Assembly (NCBI GenBank): GCA_964479625.1
Contig: CAYZMS010000009.1
Coordinates: 1-64,000 of the forward strand
DNA length: 64,000 nt
Direction: 5' to 3'
Source of the DNA: CAYZMS01 sp964479625
Lineage (GTDB): Bacteria; Bacteroidota; Bacteroidia; Chitinophagales; Saprospiraceae
The notes beneath the pieces are model-generated. The model searched no databases. It saw only the letters and a list, made by a program, of their open reading frames with translations, and was not told the DNA's origin. The translations under genes and the position numbers were made by a program. Below are positions 1-6,576 of this stretch, piece by piece (position 1 is the first letter of the stretch; each line of letters begins with the position of its first letter).

Positions 1-100
1 TCATAAAGAGTGTGTTTTTTTGATGGTGACAAAAGTCGGTATTGATTAAGAACCTAAAGTTAATCAACGATTAAATTATTGTTAAGGTCGCCACCGGGAT

Positions 101-340
101 ATGTACCAAAACAAGGTTGTTTGCGGGTTCAATAGCACCGAAGACATTCTCAATGACGATTACCGGGCACCGATTCCACACGCATTTATTAAAAGTGTAT
201 GAGCAGAAGATAAAAGAGGCAAACTAAAACTTTGGACTTTTGAAATGGAAAATAAAGAATTGGACGGAAGCGGGTCCCCGTATCTATGGGGAATTAAGAG
301 TGAAAAGTTTAGAGCTGTAGATAAATGGAGAGATTGGTGA
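101..340 (+). pseudogene. Decayed reading frame of unknown family with one in-frame stop
   Basis: From the ATG at 101 the frame runs 33 codons to a TGA at 200-202, then continues in the same frame for 45 more codons to a TGA at 338-340. The second part (beginning AEDKRGKLKLW, ending VDKWRDW) has normal protein-like composition, so I read the two parts as one gene carrying a nonsense mutation. I do not recognise the family. The DNA is more AT-rich than the core genes further right, which fits the accessory region that follows. It could be the 3' end of a longer gene that starts before the window. Confidence 0.4.
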
Positions 341-434
341 AGTGTGAGGAGATCACAGTTTACGAAAATAAATGGGATAGTTCAAATATGAAAAAAAAGC
401 GAGGTAGAGTGAAACTTAGATATTATCGGCTCCG

Positions 435-442
435 TATATTTG
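435..442 (+). promoter_or_regulatory. Possible Bacteroidota -7 box
   Basis: TATATTTG matches the Bacteroidota consensus TAnnTTTG and lies five bases before the ATG at 447. I see no convincing -33 TTG at the usual spacing. If it is real, the transcript would be nearly leaderless. Confidence 0.25.
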
Positions 443-446
443 TATC

Positions 447-932
447 ATGAAAACCAAGATGCCACTTTGGATAGCCTTTTTTGTGCTGCTTGCCTCAAGC
501 TGTGCAGATGAGCCTTCTGGTCAGTTGGCGCAGGAGGGTGCCCGCTTGCAAAAACAGCTTATTGAAGCGCATTGTGCTATGGAACAGCTCAACCGCGAGT
601 CAAAGCAGCTATGGGACACGGTAGTGTACGCGATGGATGAGCAACTGCCCGCTACCATGTCAGCGGATGAACGCCGTAATATGCTTAAGGTGCGTAACGC
701 TAGTCTTATCCGGATGTTTGAGGCGTATCCGAGATTGCCGGATGGGGTACAACATCAGGTAGATGAAGCCGAGCGCCAAGACCAAGAGCTAGCAGCGCGC
801 ATGAAAGCGCAGGTGGATACCATTAAATATTATGAAAAACGGATTGACGATTTTATAAAACGAGTCGCGGTTTCGCACCCTGATAATGCTAAAATCTGGC
901 AGCTCCGGTTTTCGGTACGAGATTGCAAATGA
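447..932 (+). CDS. Small predicted lipoprotein, function unknown
   Basis: 161 residues. The N-terminus has two Lys, a hydrophobic stretch and a Cys preceded by Leu-Ala-Ser-Ser, which fits a lipoprotein signal with the Cys at about residue 20, followed by acidic residues. The mature part is highly charged and probably all-helical, with long runs rich in Glu, Gln, Arg and Ala, so a periplasmic or outer-membrane coiled coil is likely. It lies 50 bases before the haloperoxidase-like lipoprotein gene on the same strand and may be co-transcribed with it. No family recognised. Confidence 0.65.
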   Translation: MKTKMPLWIAFFVLLASSCADEPSGQLAQEGARLQKQLIEAHCAMEQLNRESKQLWDTVVYAMDEQLPATMSADERRNMLKVRNASLIRMFEAYPRLPDGVQHQVDEAERQDQELAARMKAQVDTIKYYEKRIDDFIKRVAVSHPDNAKIWQLRFSVRDCK

Positions 933-982
933 TCTCCAATATATTTTATTAAATAACATAAGCAATAGTATCATAGTATCTC

Positions 983-2371
983 ATGAAAACAACTTTTTTT
1001 TGGGGGGGAAGGTTTGCCCTGTTCGGGCTATTCTTTTCCTTGATTGTGAGTTCTTGTAACCCTGACGAGCCAATTTCTTCTATCGATAATACCTCGGCGG
1101 CATCTTTCGATAGTGAAGTGCCTTTGGCTTGGAATACCTTGTATTTAGAAATTGAACGCTTTACGCCGGGCTACCGCCCGCCGGTTTCTGCCCGTACGAG
1201 CGGCTACATAGGCCTGGCCGCTTACGAGTGTGTGCAGCCGGGTATGCCACAGCGCAATAATTCTCTTAGGGGATATTTCCCTGGCTTGTCTATCCCCAAT
1301 CCTGAGCCGGGCGAGGCTTACCATTGGGCATTAGCACTTACCGCTACTTACGAGCGGATGATCGAGTTGATGATGCCAGAAGCCCCTGCCGAACACCTGT
1401 TTCGAATCTACAGCCTTCGTACGGATTTATTCCTGAAATATCAGCAAGAGGTATCCCCGGCTACCTACAGCCGTTCTATTGCTTATGGCACAGCCGTAGC
1501 GGAGGCCGTCTTTGAGTGGTCAGCTACTGATGCTGCCGGGCACGAGGCTTTTCGGCGCAATGCCGACCCGATTTATGTGCCGCCTGCCGGCCCCGGTCTT
1601 TGGCAGCCTACCTACCCGGACTACTTGCCTGCCCTGCTTCCTTACTGGGAAAATGTGCGCACTTTTGCAGCTGATGGCTCAGAAGTATGCCCGGATCCGC
1701 TGCCTTACAGCGAAGCCCCTGGCTCTGCAATATACCAAGAGGCGCTCGAAGTGATTGAACAAACCTCCATTGCAAAATCGGACCCGCAGTCCCAGCAGCG
1801 GTGGATTGCCGATTTCTGGAGTGATGACTGCCCTATCCTTACCTTCACGCCTGCGGGCCGTTGGATTGCCATAACTAATCAAATAATTGAGGAGAAGTCG
1901 CCCAATCTACCCGCTGCGCTGGAAGCTTACGCCAAAGTTGGTTTTGCGCTATCGGATGCGGGAGTGCGCAGTTGGGCAGAAAAGTATCGCTTCAACTACG
2001 TCCGCCCAATCGACTATATCCGGCAAGTGATGGGCGATTCAGATTGGAACACGGTGATGTGCCCGGATGGCTCTGGCCAGTTTTTCACGCCTAACTTTCC
2101 CGCTTACCCTTCAGGGCATGCTACCTTTGGTGCCGCTGCTTCGGTGGTACTGACGGATATGTTCGGATCGGATTACACCATGACAGATCGTATCCACGAA
2201 GGGCGTACCGAGTTCAACGGTTCGCCGCGCAGTTATGAGGGCTTCTTGGACATGGCGGAGGAAAATGCTTTGTCGCGCATACCAATAGGTGTCCACTTCC
2301 GTATGGACGCCGATGCCGGGCTTGGGCTGGGGTACGAGATTGGGGAGAAGGTGCTGGATTTGCCTTGGTAA
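983..2371 (+). CDS. Vanadium-dependent haloperoxidase/PAP2-superfamily lipoprotein
   Basis: 462 residues with a lipoprotein signal (Cys near residue 25 after VSS). The C-terminal half carries the three anion-binding motifs of the vanadium haloperoxidase/PAP2 superfamily in order: a Lys and an Arg-Pro in EKYRFNYVRP, the PSGHATFGAA motif, and SRIPIGVHFRMDADAG with the catalytic His and downstream Asp. Bacterial relatives are usually annotated 'vanadium-dependent haloperoxidase' or 'phosphatase PAP2 family'. A lipid-anchored position in the outer envelope is inferred. Whether it oxidises halides with vanadate or hydrolyses phosphate esters cannot be told from sequence alone. The next 600 bases are non-coding palindromic DNA. 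Confidence 0.85.
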   Translation: MKTTFFWGGRFALFGLFFSLIVSSCNPDEPISSIDNTSAASFDSEVPLAWNTLYLEIERFTPGYRPPVSARTSGYIGLAAYECVQPGMPQRNNSLRGYFPGLSIPNPEPGEAYHWALALTATYERMIELMMPEAPAEHLFRIYSLRTDLFLKYQQEVSPATYSRSIAYGTAVAEAVFEWSATDAAGHEAFRRNADPIYVPPAGPGLWQPTYPDYLPALLPYWENVRTFAADGSEVCPDPLPYSEAPGSAIYQEALEVIEQTSIAKSDPQSQQRWIADFWSDDCPILTFTPAGRWIAITNQIIEEKSPNLPAALEAYAKVGFALSDAGVRSWAEKYRFNYVRPIDYIRQVMGDSDWNTVMCPDGSGQFFTPNFPAYPSGHATFGAAASVVLTDMFGSDYTMTDRIHEGRTEFNGSPRSYEGFLDMAEENALSRIPIGVHFRMDADAGLGLGYEIGEKVLDLPW

Positions 2372-2591
2372 GCGCTTGCAAATGCTCTTTTGCAGTGGTT
2401 TTACTAGGGGTTGGCCTATTTGGTGGCCTTCCCGCACCGCTTCAAGAATGCTTGCCAAGCGGCTTTTCGCAGTGCGCTGTCCAGCAAGACTAATGCAAAC
2501 TAAACCGACATCACCACTCATGCAATCAGCTTCGGACAAAGTGTGTGATGACTTCAAACAATTGTGCTTTGTGAGAAGAGCAGAACGGCAG

Positions 2592-2719
2592 GTAACAGCA
2601 CCTACAAGAAATTGGCGGTTCAGTCGTTAAATGAAGCTTTGTTCTTCGTATCATGTTTTGTGGAGGCAGACAGTTTAGTGCTTCGAAATCGCCAACTTCT
2701 TGTAGCTGCAAACCGTTAC
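2592..2719. repeat. attC-like imperfect palindrome 1
   Basis: The 128-bp element begins GTAAC (2592-2596) and ends GTTAC (2715-2719). Inside these ends, 2602-2620 and 2687-2705 are complementary at 17 of 19 positions, with unequal spacers between the ends and the arms and a long central loop. Integron attC sites have this plan: short outer core sites ending AAC and starting GTT, an inner pair of arms, and a non-complementary loop, in a total of about 60-150 bp. The outer boxes do not match the RYYYAAC/GTTRRRY consensus perfectly. Confidence 0.45.
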
Positions 2720-2753
2720 TGACGCCATCCTCCCTTCGGTCGGCGGCGTCAGC

Positions 2754-2911
2754 AACAGGAAAGCGCGTTTGCGCGGTGTCATGCACTCACCTTTCTTCGG
2801 CCGGACGAGCGCACCACACCGCGCAAACGCAATCCTTCGGTTCGAAAAAATGTTGCAGCTTCGCGGAATCTCTTTTTCTTCACCTCGGACTGCGCATCTC
2901 GCTTTCCTGTT
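2754..2911. repeat. attC-like imperfect palindrome 2
   Basis: The outer arms are AACAGGAAAGCG (2754-2765) and its perfect complement (2900-2911). Inside the left half a 15-bp perfect inverted repeat, GCGTTTGCGCGGTGT (2765-2779), pairs with 2816-2830. The right end continues into GTTAGCGGCC (2909-2918), whose reverse complement reappears at 3486-3495 after the toxin gene. This is the arrangement expected of a cassette recombination site at the left edge of a cassette carrying the toxin-antitoxin genes. Confidence 0.45.
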
Positions 2912-3003
2912 AGCGGCCAGCTATAAAAAAGGAACCAGATCGAGAAAAAAAAGTGTTATCTTATTAATAAGATAGATTTAGCGTCAATTTTAAATAATTG
3001 ATA

Positions 3004-3228
3004 ATGAAGACAATAACAATAAACTTGCCGGAAGAAGTAGAACTTGACAAAGTCAGGATGATCATAGCGGCTTCTTTATTTGAGCAAGGGGTACTGTCCT
3101 CTGGGCAGGCCGCAGAATTAGTAGGAATAACGAGAAGGCAATTTTTAGAAGAGATAGGTAAATACGGGGTTTCGATATTTGGGGAGACTGCTGAGGATAT
3201 AGAAAAGGTAAGTGATATTGAACTCTGA
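3004..3228 (+). CDS. UPF0175-family antitoxin
   Basis: 74 residues. It begins with a beta-strand-like segment (KTITINLPEEV) followed by helices containing SSGQAAELVGITRRQFLEEI, the helix-turn-helix-like core of UPF0175 proteins, which are the usual partners of DUF3368 PIN-domain toxins. I chose the ATG at 3004; a TTG two codons earlier is also in frame. It lies six bases before the toxin start, a normal spacing for a translationally coupled toxin-antitoxin pair. The antitoxin looks intact, whereas its partner is truncated. By family analogy it binds DNA and represses its own operon. Confidence 0.8.
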   Translation: MKTITINLPEEVELDKVRMIIAASLFEQGVLSSGQAAELVGITRRQFLEEIGKYGVSIFGETAEDIEKVSDIEL

Positions 3229-3234
3229 GTACGT

Positions 3235-3504
3235 ATGAAAGCGATCGTTGCTGACACGAGCTGCCTGGTTATATATAACAAGATCAGTAAATTGGAAATT
3301 TTACGGGATACTTTCGTCGAACTGATTGTGACGGAGGAAGTTGCGGCCGAATTCGGTGGTGACTTACCCAGTTGGATAACTATCCGGCAAATAATGAATC
3401 AGAATCCATATTTTGAATTGGCAAAGAATTTGGGAAAAGGAGAAGCCAGCTCAATAACGCTGGCTTTAGAACTTGATGATAGGCCGGCCGCTAACACCCG
3501 CTAG
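3235..3504 (+). pseudogene. Truncated DUF3368 (PIN-like, VapC-type) toxin
   Basis: 89 residues. It starts with the PIN-domain hallmark VADTSCLV (first catalytic Asp), followed by the EEVAAEF segment and GEASSITLALELDD, which holds further acidic active-site residues. Family members normally continue for about 60-70 more residues after this point. Here the frame runs directly into the sequence GGCCGCTAAC and ends at a TAG, giving a non-homologous tail (RPAANTR). The truncation falls on the repeat that matches the left flank, so the 3' end was probably lost in a recombination event. It may be inactive, which would leave a lone antitoxin. Confidence 0.7.
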
Positions 3505-3553
3505 CCGCCCAGCCTACGCTGAAGCTCCGGCCGATCGTCTAGAGTAACGTTAC
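3486..3553. repeat. attC-like remnant closing the toxin-antitoxin unit
   Basis: GGCCGCTAAC (3486-3495) is the exact reverse complement of GTTAGCGGCC (2909-2918), so a 587-bp unit holding the two toxin-antitoxin genes is bracketed by a 10-bp inverted repeat. The following ACCCGCTAG...GGCCGATCG is GC-rich and unlike the DNA on either side, as expected of the left half of an attC site. The matching right half is absent. Instead the perfect palindrome GTAACGTTAC (3544-3553) looks like the two outer ends of palindrome 1 joined directly. Confidence 0.4.
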
Positions 3554-3595
3554 AGGTCATTAGGGAAAAATTGAGAAAGTCGATATATTTGATAC

Positions 3596-3910
3596 ATAGT
3601 CAAGAAGAGTGAAATACTACATCGCATTAAAGAAACAGTCCTGAGGGTTGATGAGGATGCTGAAGTTCTTTTGTTTGGCTCCTAGGCTCGTGGAGAGGCC
3701 AATATTGAATCGGATTGGGACTTATTGATCTTAGTCCCCCACCCCACTGATTGGAAGGAGGAGCAAAAATTCAGGCACAAGCTAATTGGAATAGAATTAG
3801 AATATGGGGTGGCTATCTCAACCATGGTGAAGTCAAAAGAGGATTGGCAAGAAAGAATTTACATGACTCCTCTTTATCAAAATATTTCCCGGGAGGGAGT
3901 AACATTATGA
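3596..3910 (+). pseudogene. Decayed MNT-type nucleotidyltransferase (MntA-like antitoxin)
   Basis: The frame reads KSEILHRIKETV, then LLFGS, a stop (TAG, 3683-3685), then ARGEANIESDWDLLILV and a normal C-terminal part ending at 3908-3910. The GSxARG and DxD motifs are those of minimal nucleotidyltransferases (MntA/COG1708), the AMPylating antitoxin of HEPN toxins. The stop sits inside the GSxARG motif. At the expected start (3596) there is ATA, not ATG, directly after an in-frame stop, so the start codon also appears lost. Its terminal TGA overlaps the ATG of the HEPN gene, the usual coupled arrangement. Confidence 0.75.
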
Positions 3911-4316
3911 GTCTGGTAGGCAAGGATCATTATATTAATATAGGTTAGATAGAGCTCACGAGACCTATGAAGTTGCCAAACTCCTTGTTGATAACAAAGC
4001 ATGAAATTCGGCTGTCAACCGACTTTACTATGTAGCCTACTACGCCATCAGCGCCTTGCTTATAAAATCAGGTGCGCCAATCAAAACCCATGCGGGGGTG
4101 AAAACCCAATTCCTTCTTCACTTTATCAAGTCTGGCAAGATAGATTTAGACTACGGGAAAGTCTATGCTGACCTATTTGATTGCAGGCAAAAGGGAGATT
4201 ATGGTGACTTCTTCGACTTCAAAGAAGAGGATCTATTATCCGTGCTTGAGCCAGCCAGATTATTAATAATTGAGTTGAGAGACTTATTCACTCAGATGAG
4301 GAAGAATAATAAATAA
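3907..4316 (+). pseudogene. Decayed HEPN-domain toxin (HepT-like)
   Basis: The ATG at 3907 overlaps the MNT stop. The frame gives MSLVGKDHYIN, then loses one base near 3939-3942; the correct continuation in the next frame is YRLDRAHETYEVAKLLVDNKA. A TGA at 4002-4004 follows where Trp is likely, and then NSAVNRLYYVAYYAISALL to a stop at 4314-4316. NSAVNRLYY is the conserved HEPN core helix of COG1895-type proteins. One frameshift plus one nonsense mutation, next to the broken MNT gene, shows that the whole HEPN/MNT module is dead. Confidence 0.72.
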
Positions 4317-4492
4317 AAATGATTAACAACCTGTACATAGTGCATACAAAAAACCGTCCTAAACGGGCGGCCTGAGCATGCACAGACCGATTCAGGCAAT
4401 TGGAATAAATAAATAAAAATTGAATACCTTAACTGTAACTTGCTGATTGATTACGATAAGAATCCATTAGCTAAAGTTGAAAAGGTTAGAGG

Positions 4493-4500
4493 CCGATGGA
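4493..4500 (+). repeat. Left copy of 8-bp target-site duplication
   Basis: CCGATGGA directly precedes the IS left end and recurs exactly at 5676-5683 directly after the right end. Eight base pairs is the duplication length usual for ISL3-family elements. Confidence 0.9.
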
Positions 4501-5675
4501 GGCACAAAGTGAATCCATTTGGTTATGAAAATATAAAGCAAGAACTTAGATTCAAAAAGATGGATCAGTTACATGCTTTATTTATAGAATCCTTAGGCTT
4601 AGATCATCCCTTTAGTTTGGGATCTGTTGAAAAAGAAGAACTGGATGGAAAGACCTCCAGTGTTACCTTTATCATCGAAGTTGATTCCAACTATCGGCCT
4701 AGTAAATTTCATAACAAGCATTCGTACTATGAAAAAACCTGGCGGCATTTAAGTATGTTTCAATATCCTTGTTTTATCAAGGTACATTTGCCTGTTTTCA
4801 AAGATAAGCGAACGGGGAAAACTTCAGTTTTAGAAGTTCCTTGGTCTCGTAAAGGCAGTGGGTTTACCCTGCTTTTTGAGCAAACGATTTTAGATTTATT
4901 GCGCTTGACTAATTGTCAAACCACAACTGCAAAATTCTTTAATCTCTACCCTCAAAGAGTTAAAACTATCTATGATGCCTATACTTTAGATGCTTATGAA
5001 CAAAAAGAAGTGCAAGCTGCTCACAAAGTAGGTGTGGATGAAACATCTACTAAGAAAGGGCATGCTTACATTAGCCTTTTTGTCAATTTAGAAAATGGAC
5101 AAATTCTTGATATACAGGATGGTCGATCTTCTCAAGCCATTGAAAATTATGCTACTGAACTACGCCAGTTAGGTAAATCTATTGAGCAAACAAAAGAGTT
5201 CTCTTTAGATATGTCACCTGCATTTATTTCGGGCGTTCAAGAGCACTTTTGTAATGCTAGGATGACCTTTGACCGTTTTCATGTAGTCCAGTTGATTAAT
5301 CGATACTTCAAGCCCTTGTGGAAATCAAAAAGCATCGATAAGCAATTACTTGAATATCACCTCAAGGAATTGGATCAACTTTGGATACAGCCTAATTGCC
5401 AAAAAGCGGCGGCTTTTTTATGCTATTGGACTGATCGAACCAAAGATTTATTCAAGATGGATCGCCTTTGCAATTCCATTTTTAAACACTTTAATGGAAT
5501 CATCAATTTCGTAGAATCCAAGGTTACTAATGGATTGTTGGAGGGGATGAATTCCAAAATTCAGTTTATCAAAAGAGCCGCTAGAGGTTATCGATATACT
5601 GAAAATTTTAAACGAATGATTTTGTTTGCTTTTGGTGCTCTTTAGCTCCCCAACCAAATGAAATCATTTAGAACC
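4501..5675 (+). mobile_element. Complete ISL3-family insertion sequence (1175 bp)
   Basis: The ends are imperfect 24-bp inverted repeats, 4501-4524 and 5652-5675, identical at 18 of 24 positions, both starting GG and both containing CATTTGGTT. An 8-bp direct repeat (CCGATGGA) flanks the element. It contains a single transposase gene in one orientation with no passenger genes. The intact gene, matching ends and perfect target duplication point to a fairly recent insertion. The restored frame of the interrupted fragment confirms both boundaries to the base. Confidence 0.92.
4560..5645 (+). CDS. ISL3-family transposase (DDE)
   Basis: 361 residues from the ATG at 4560. Longer readings that start at 4440 cannot be right, because that position lies outside the IS left end at 4501. 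The protein shows the ISL3 catalytic landmarks: VGVDETSTKKGHAYISLF (first Asp), SLDMSPAFISGV with TFDRFHVVQLIN (second Asp region), and SKVTNGLLEGMNSKIQFIKR (catalytic Glu). The N-terminus starts MDQLHALFIESLGLDHPF, typical of the family. No frameshift or stop is present, so the element is probably still able to move. Confidence 0.93.
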   Translation: MDQLHALFIESLGLDHPFSLGSVEKEELDGKTSSVTFIIEVDSNYRPSKFHNKHSYYEKTWRHLSMFQYPCFIKVHLPVFKDKRTGKTSVLEVPWSRKGSGFTLLFEQTILDLLRLTNCQTTTAKFFNLYPQRVKTIYDAYTLDAYEQKEVQAAHKVGVDETSTKKGHAYISLFVNLENGQILDIQDGRSSQAIENYATELRQLGKSIEQTKEFSLDMSPAFISGVQEHFCNARMTFDRFHVVQLINRYFKPLWKSKSIDKQLLEYHLKELDQLWIQPNCQKAAAFLCYWTDRTKDLFKMDRLCNSIFKHFNGIINFVESKVTNGLLEGMNSKIQFIKRAARGYRYTENFKRMILFAFGAL

Positions 5676-5925
5676 CCGATGGATTATAAAGAGACTTAAT
5701 TCAGATAGCAAAATCTATGTAAATAAATCTCCTTTGACCGTTGAAAAAGAGCTAAGCAAATATGATATGATTCAAGTCGAAGGACGGAAAGTATATTGGT
5801 CTAATTTTCTTGCCCGGGGACTTCCCAAATAGCAGGGTAACAAAAAATAAGCGCAGCGCTTAGGTGCATCGTCTATCCATCCTGCTTAAAAAACCGTATA
5901 TTAAATTGTTAAAGCCAGATAGCCA

Positions 5926-6474
5926 TTGCGTACGCTTACTGCCATAGCATTTTTGATCCTCCTTTCGGGAGTCGCTGTTCTCCATCCGGCATGGCAGTGG
6001 GGAAAGGAAGCTGCTTTGGAACAGAGCTGGGAAGTACGCATGGAAGCAGAAAACGGAAAAGAGCGATTGGTCCGACTGGGGTTTACCCGCTCGGGGATCA
6101 ACCGAAAGGTGCGCTGGGAACACCCGCGGGAATTCGAGTTTGAAGGGCAGATGTACGATGTCATCGCCATAGATACCCTGGGCGACAGTTTGTTTGTGCA
6201 GTGCTGGTTGGACCTGGAGGAAACCAGGCTAAAGCAAAACAACGGCACTGAACAAGAACACCCTGTTCCCCTGGCCGGACAAAAAGAATCGAAGGGCAGG
6301 ACCTTTACTTTTTTTTCACCCCTTTTTCTGAAATCCACTTTTTATTTCCCACGTTGGGACTTTCACCGTGGGAAGACGCTCTTTTTTGAGTACCTGCCCT
6401 ATGCAGACAGGGAGGCCGCTCCACCGCCCGCTCCACCGCCCGATTCCGCCCCCCGGACGCTTACCACACCTTAA
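5926..6474 (+). CDS. Small secreted or anchored protein of unknown function upstream of a TonB receptor
   Basis: 182 residues from a TTG start; no ATG is available in frame. Residues 1-20 are hydrophobic (TAIAFLILLSGVAVL), suggesting a signal peptide or anchor. The middle is beta-rich with many charged residues, and the C-terminus is a Pro/Ala tail (APPPAPPPDSAP). It lies 102 bases before the TonB-dependent receptor on the same strand, so a role beside that uptake system is possible. I do not recognise a family. The start codon is the least certain part. Confidence 0.55.
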   Translation: MRTLTAIAFLILLSGVAVLHPAWQWGKEAALEQSWEVRMEAENGKERLVRLGFTRSGINRKVRWEHPREFEFEGQMYDVIAIDTLGDSLFVQCWLDLEETRLKQNNGTEQEHPVPLAGQKESKGRTFTFFSPLFLKSTFYFPRWDFHRGKTLFFEYLPYADREAAPPPAPPPDSAPRTLTTP

Positions 6475-6576
6475 AGACTGCTTTTTTTACTTGCCTGTAG
6501 CACGGGGATTTGCTGTGCTGAGGCCTCATTATATCGTTTCAGTATCCAATCGGAACGACTTAAATTATTATAGCAT

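Larger units (their letters stand above)
2372..3003. other. Non-coding stretch with two large imperfect palindromes
   Basis: No reading frame here looks real; several open frames exist only because the palindromic DNA is open on both strands. The first 220 bases hold nothing I recognise. The rest contains the two attC-like palindromes listed separately, and between and after them short hairpins (GACGCC...GGCGTC at 2721-2750). The last 80 bases lead into the antitoxin gene. Confidence 0.6.
4413..5832 (+). pseudogene. Gene fragment with FHA-like C-terminus, split by the insertion sequence
   Basis: The 5' piece (4413-4500) reads EYLNCNLLIDYDKNPLAKVE...RGRW. The 3' piece (from 5684) reads IIKRLNSDSKIYVNKSPL and ends at TAG 5830-5832. 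Removing the IS and one 8-bp target copy joins the two in frame with no stop. The joined tail (IYVNKSPL, then SKYDMIQVEGRKVYW) resembles the end of a forkhead-associated (FHA) beta-sandwich; this assignment is tentative. An in-frame TAA at 4410-4412 means the N-terminal part of the original protein was already missing before the IS arrived. Confidence 0.6.

Noticed and set aside
2653..2913. Open frame over the palindromic region
   Set aside because: Low-complexity translation, overlapping frames open on both strands, and the DNA is explained by palindromes.
4440..5645. Transposase start at the TTG at 4440
   Set aside because: That start lies outside the IS left end (4501) and would include host sequence; the ATG at 4560 begins family-like sequence.
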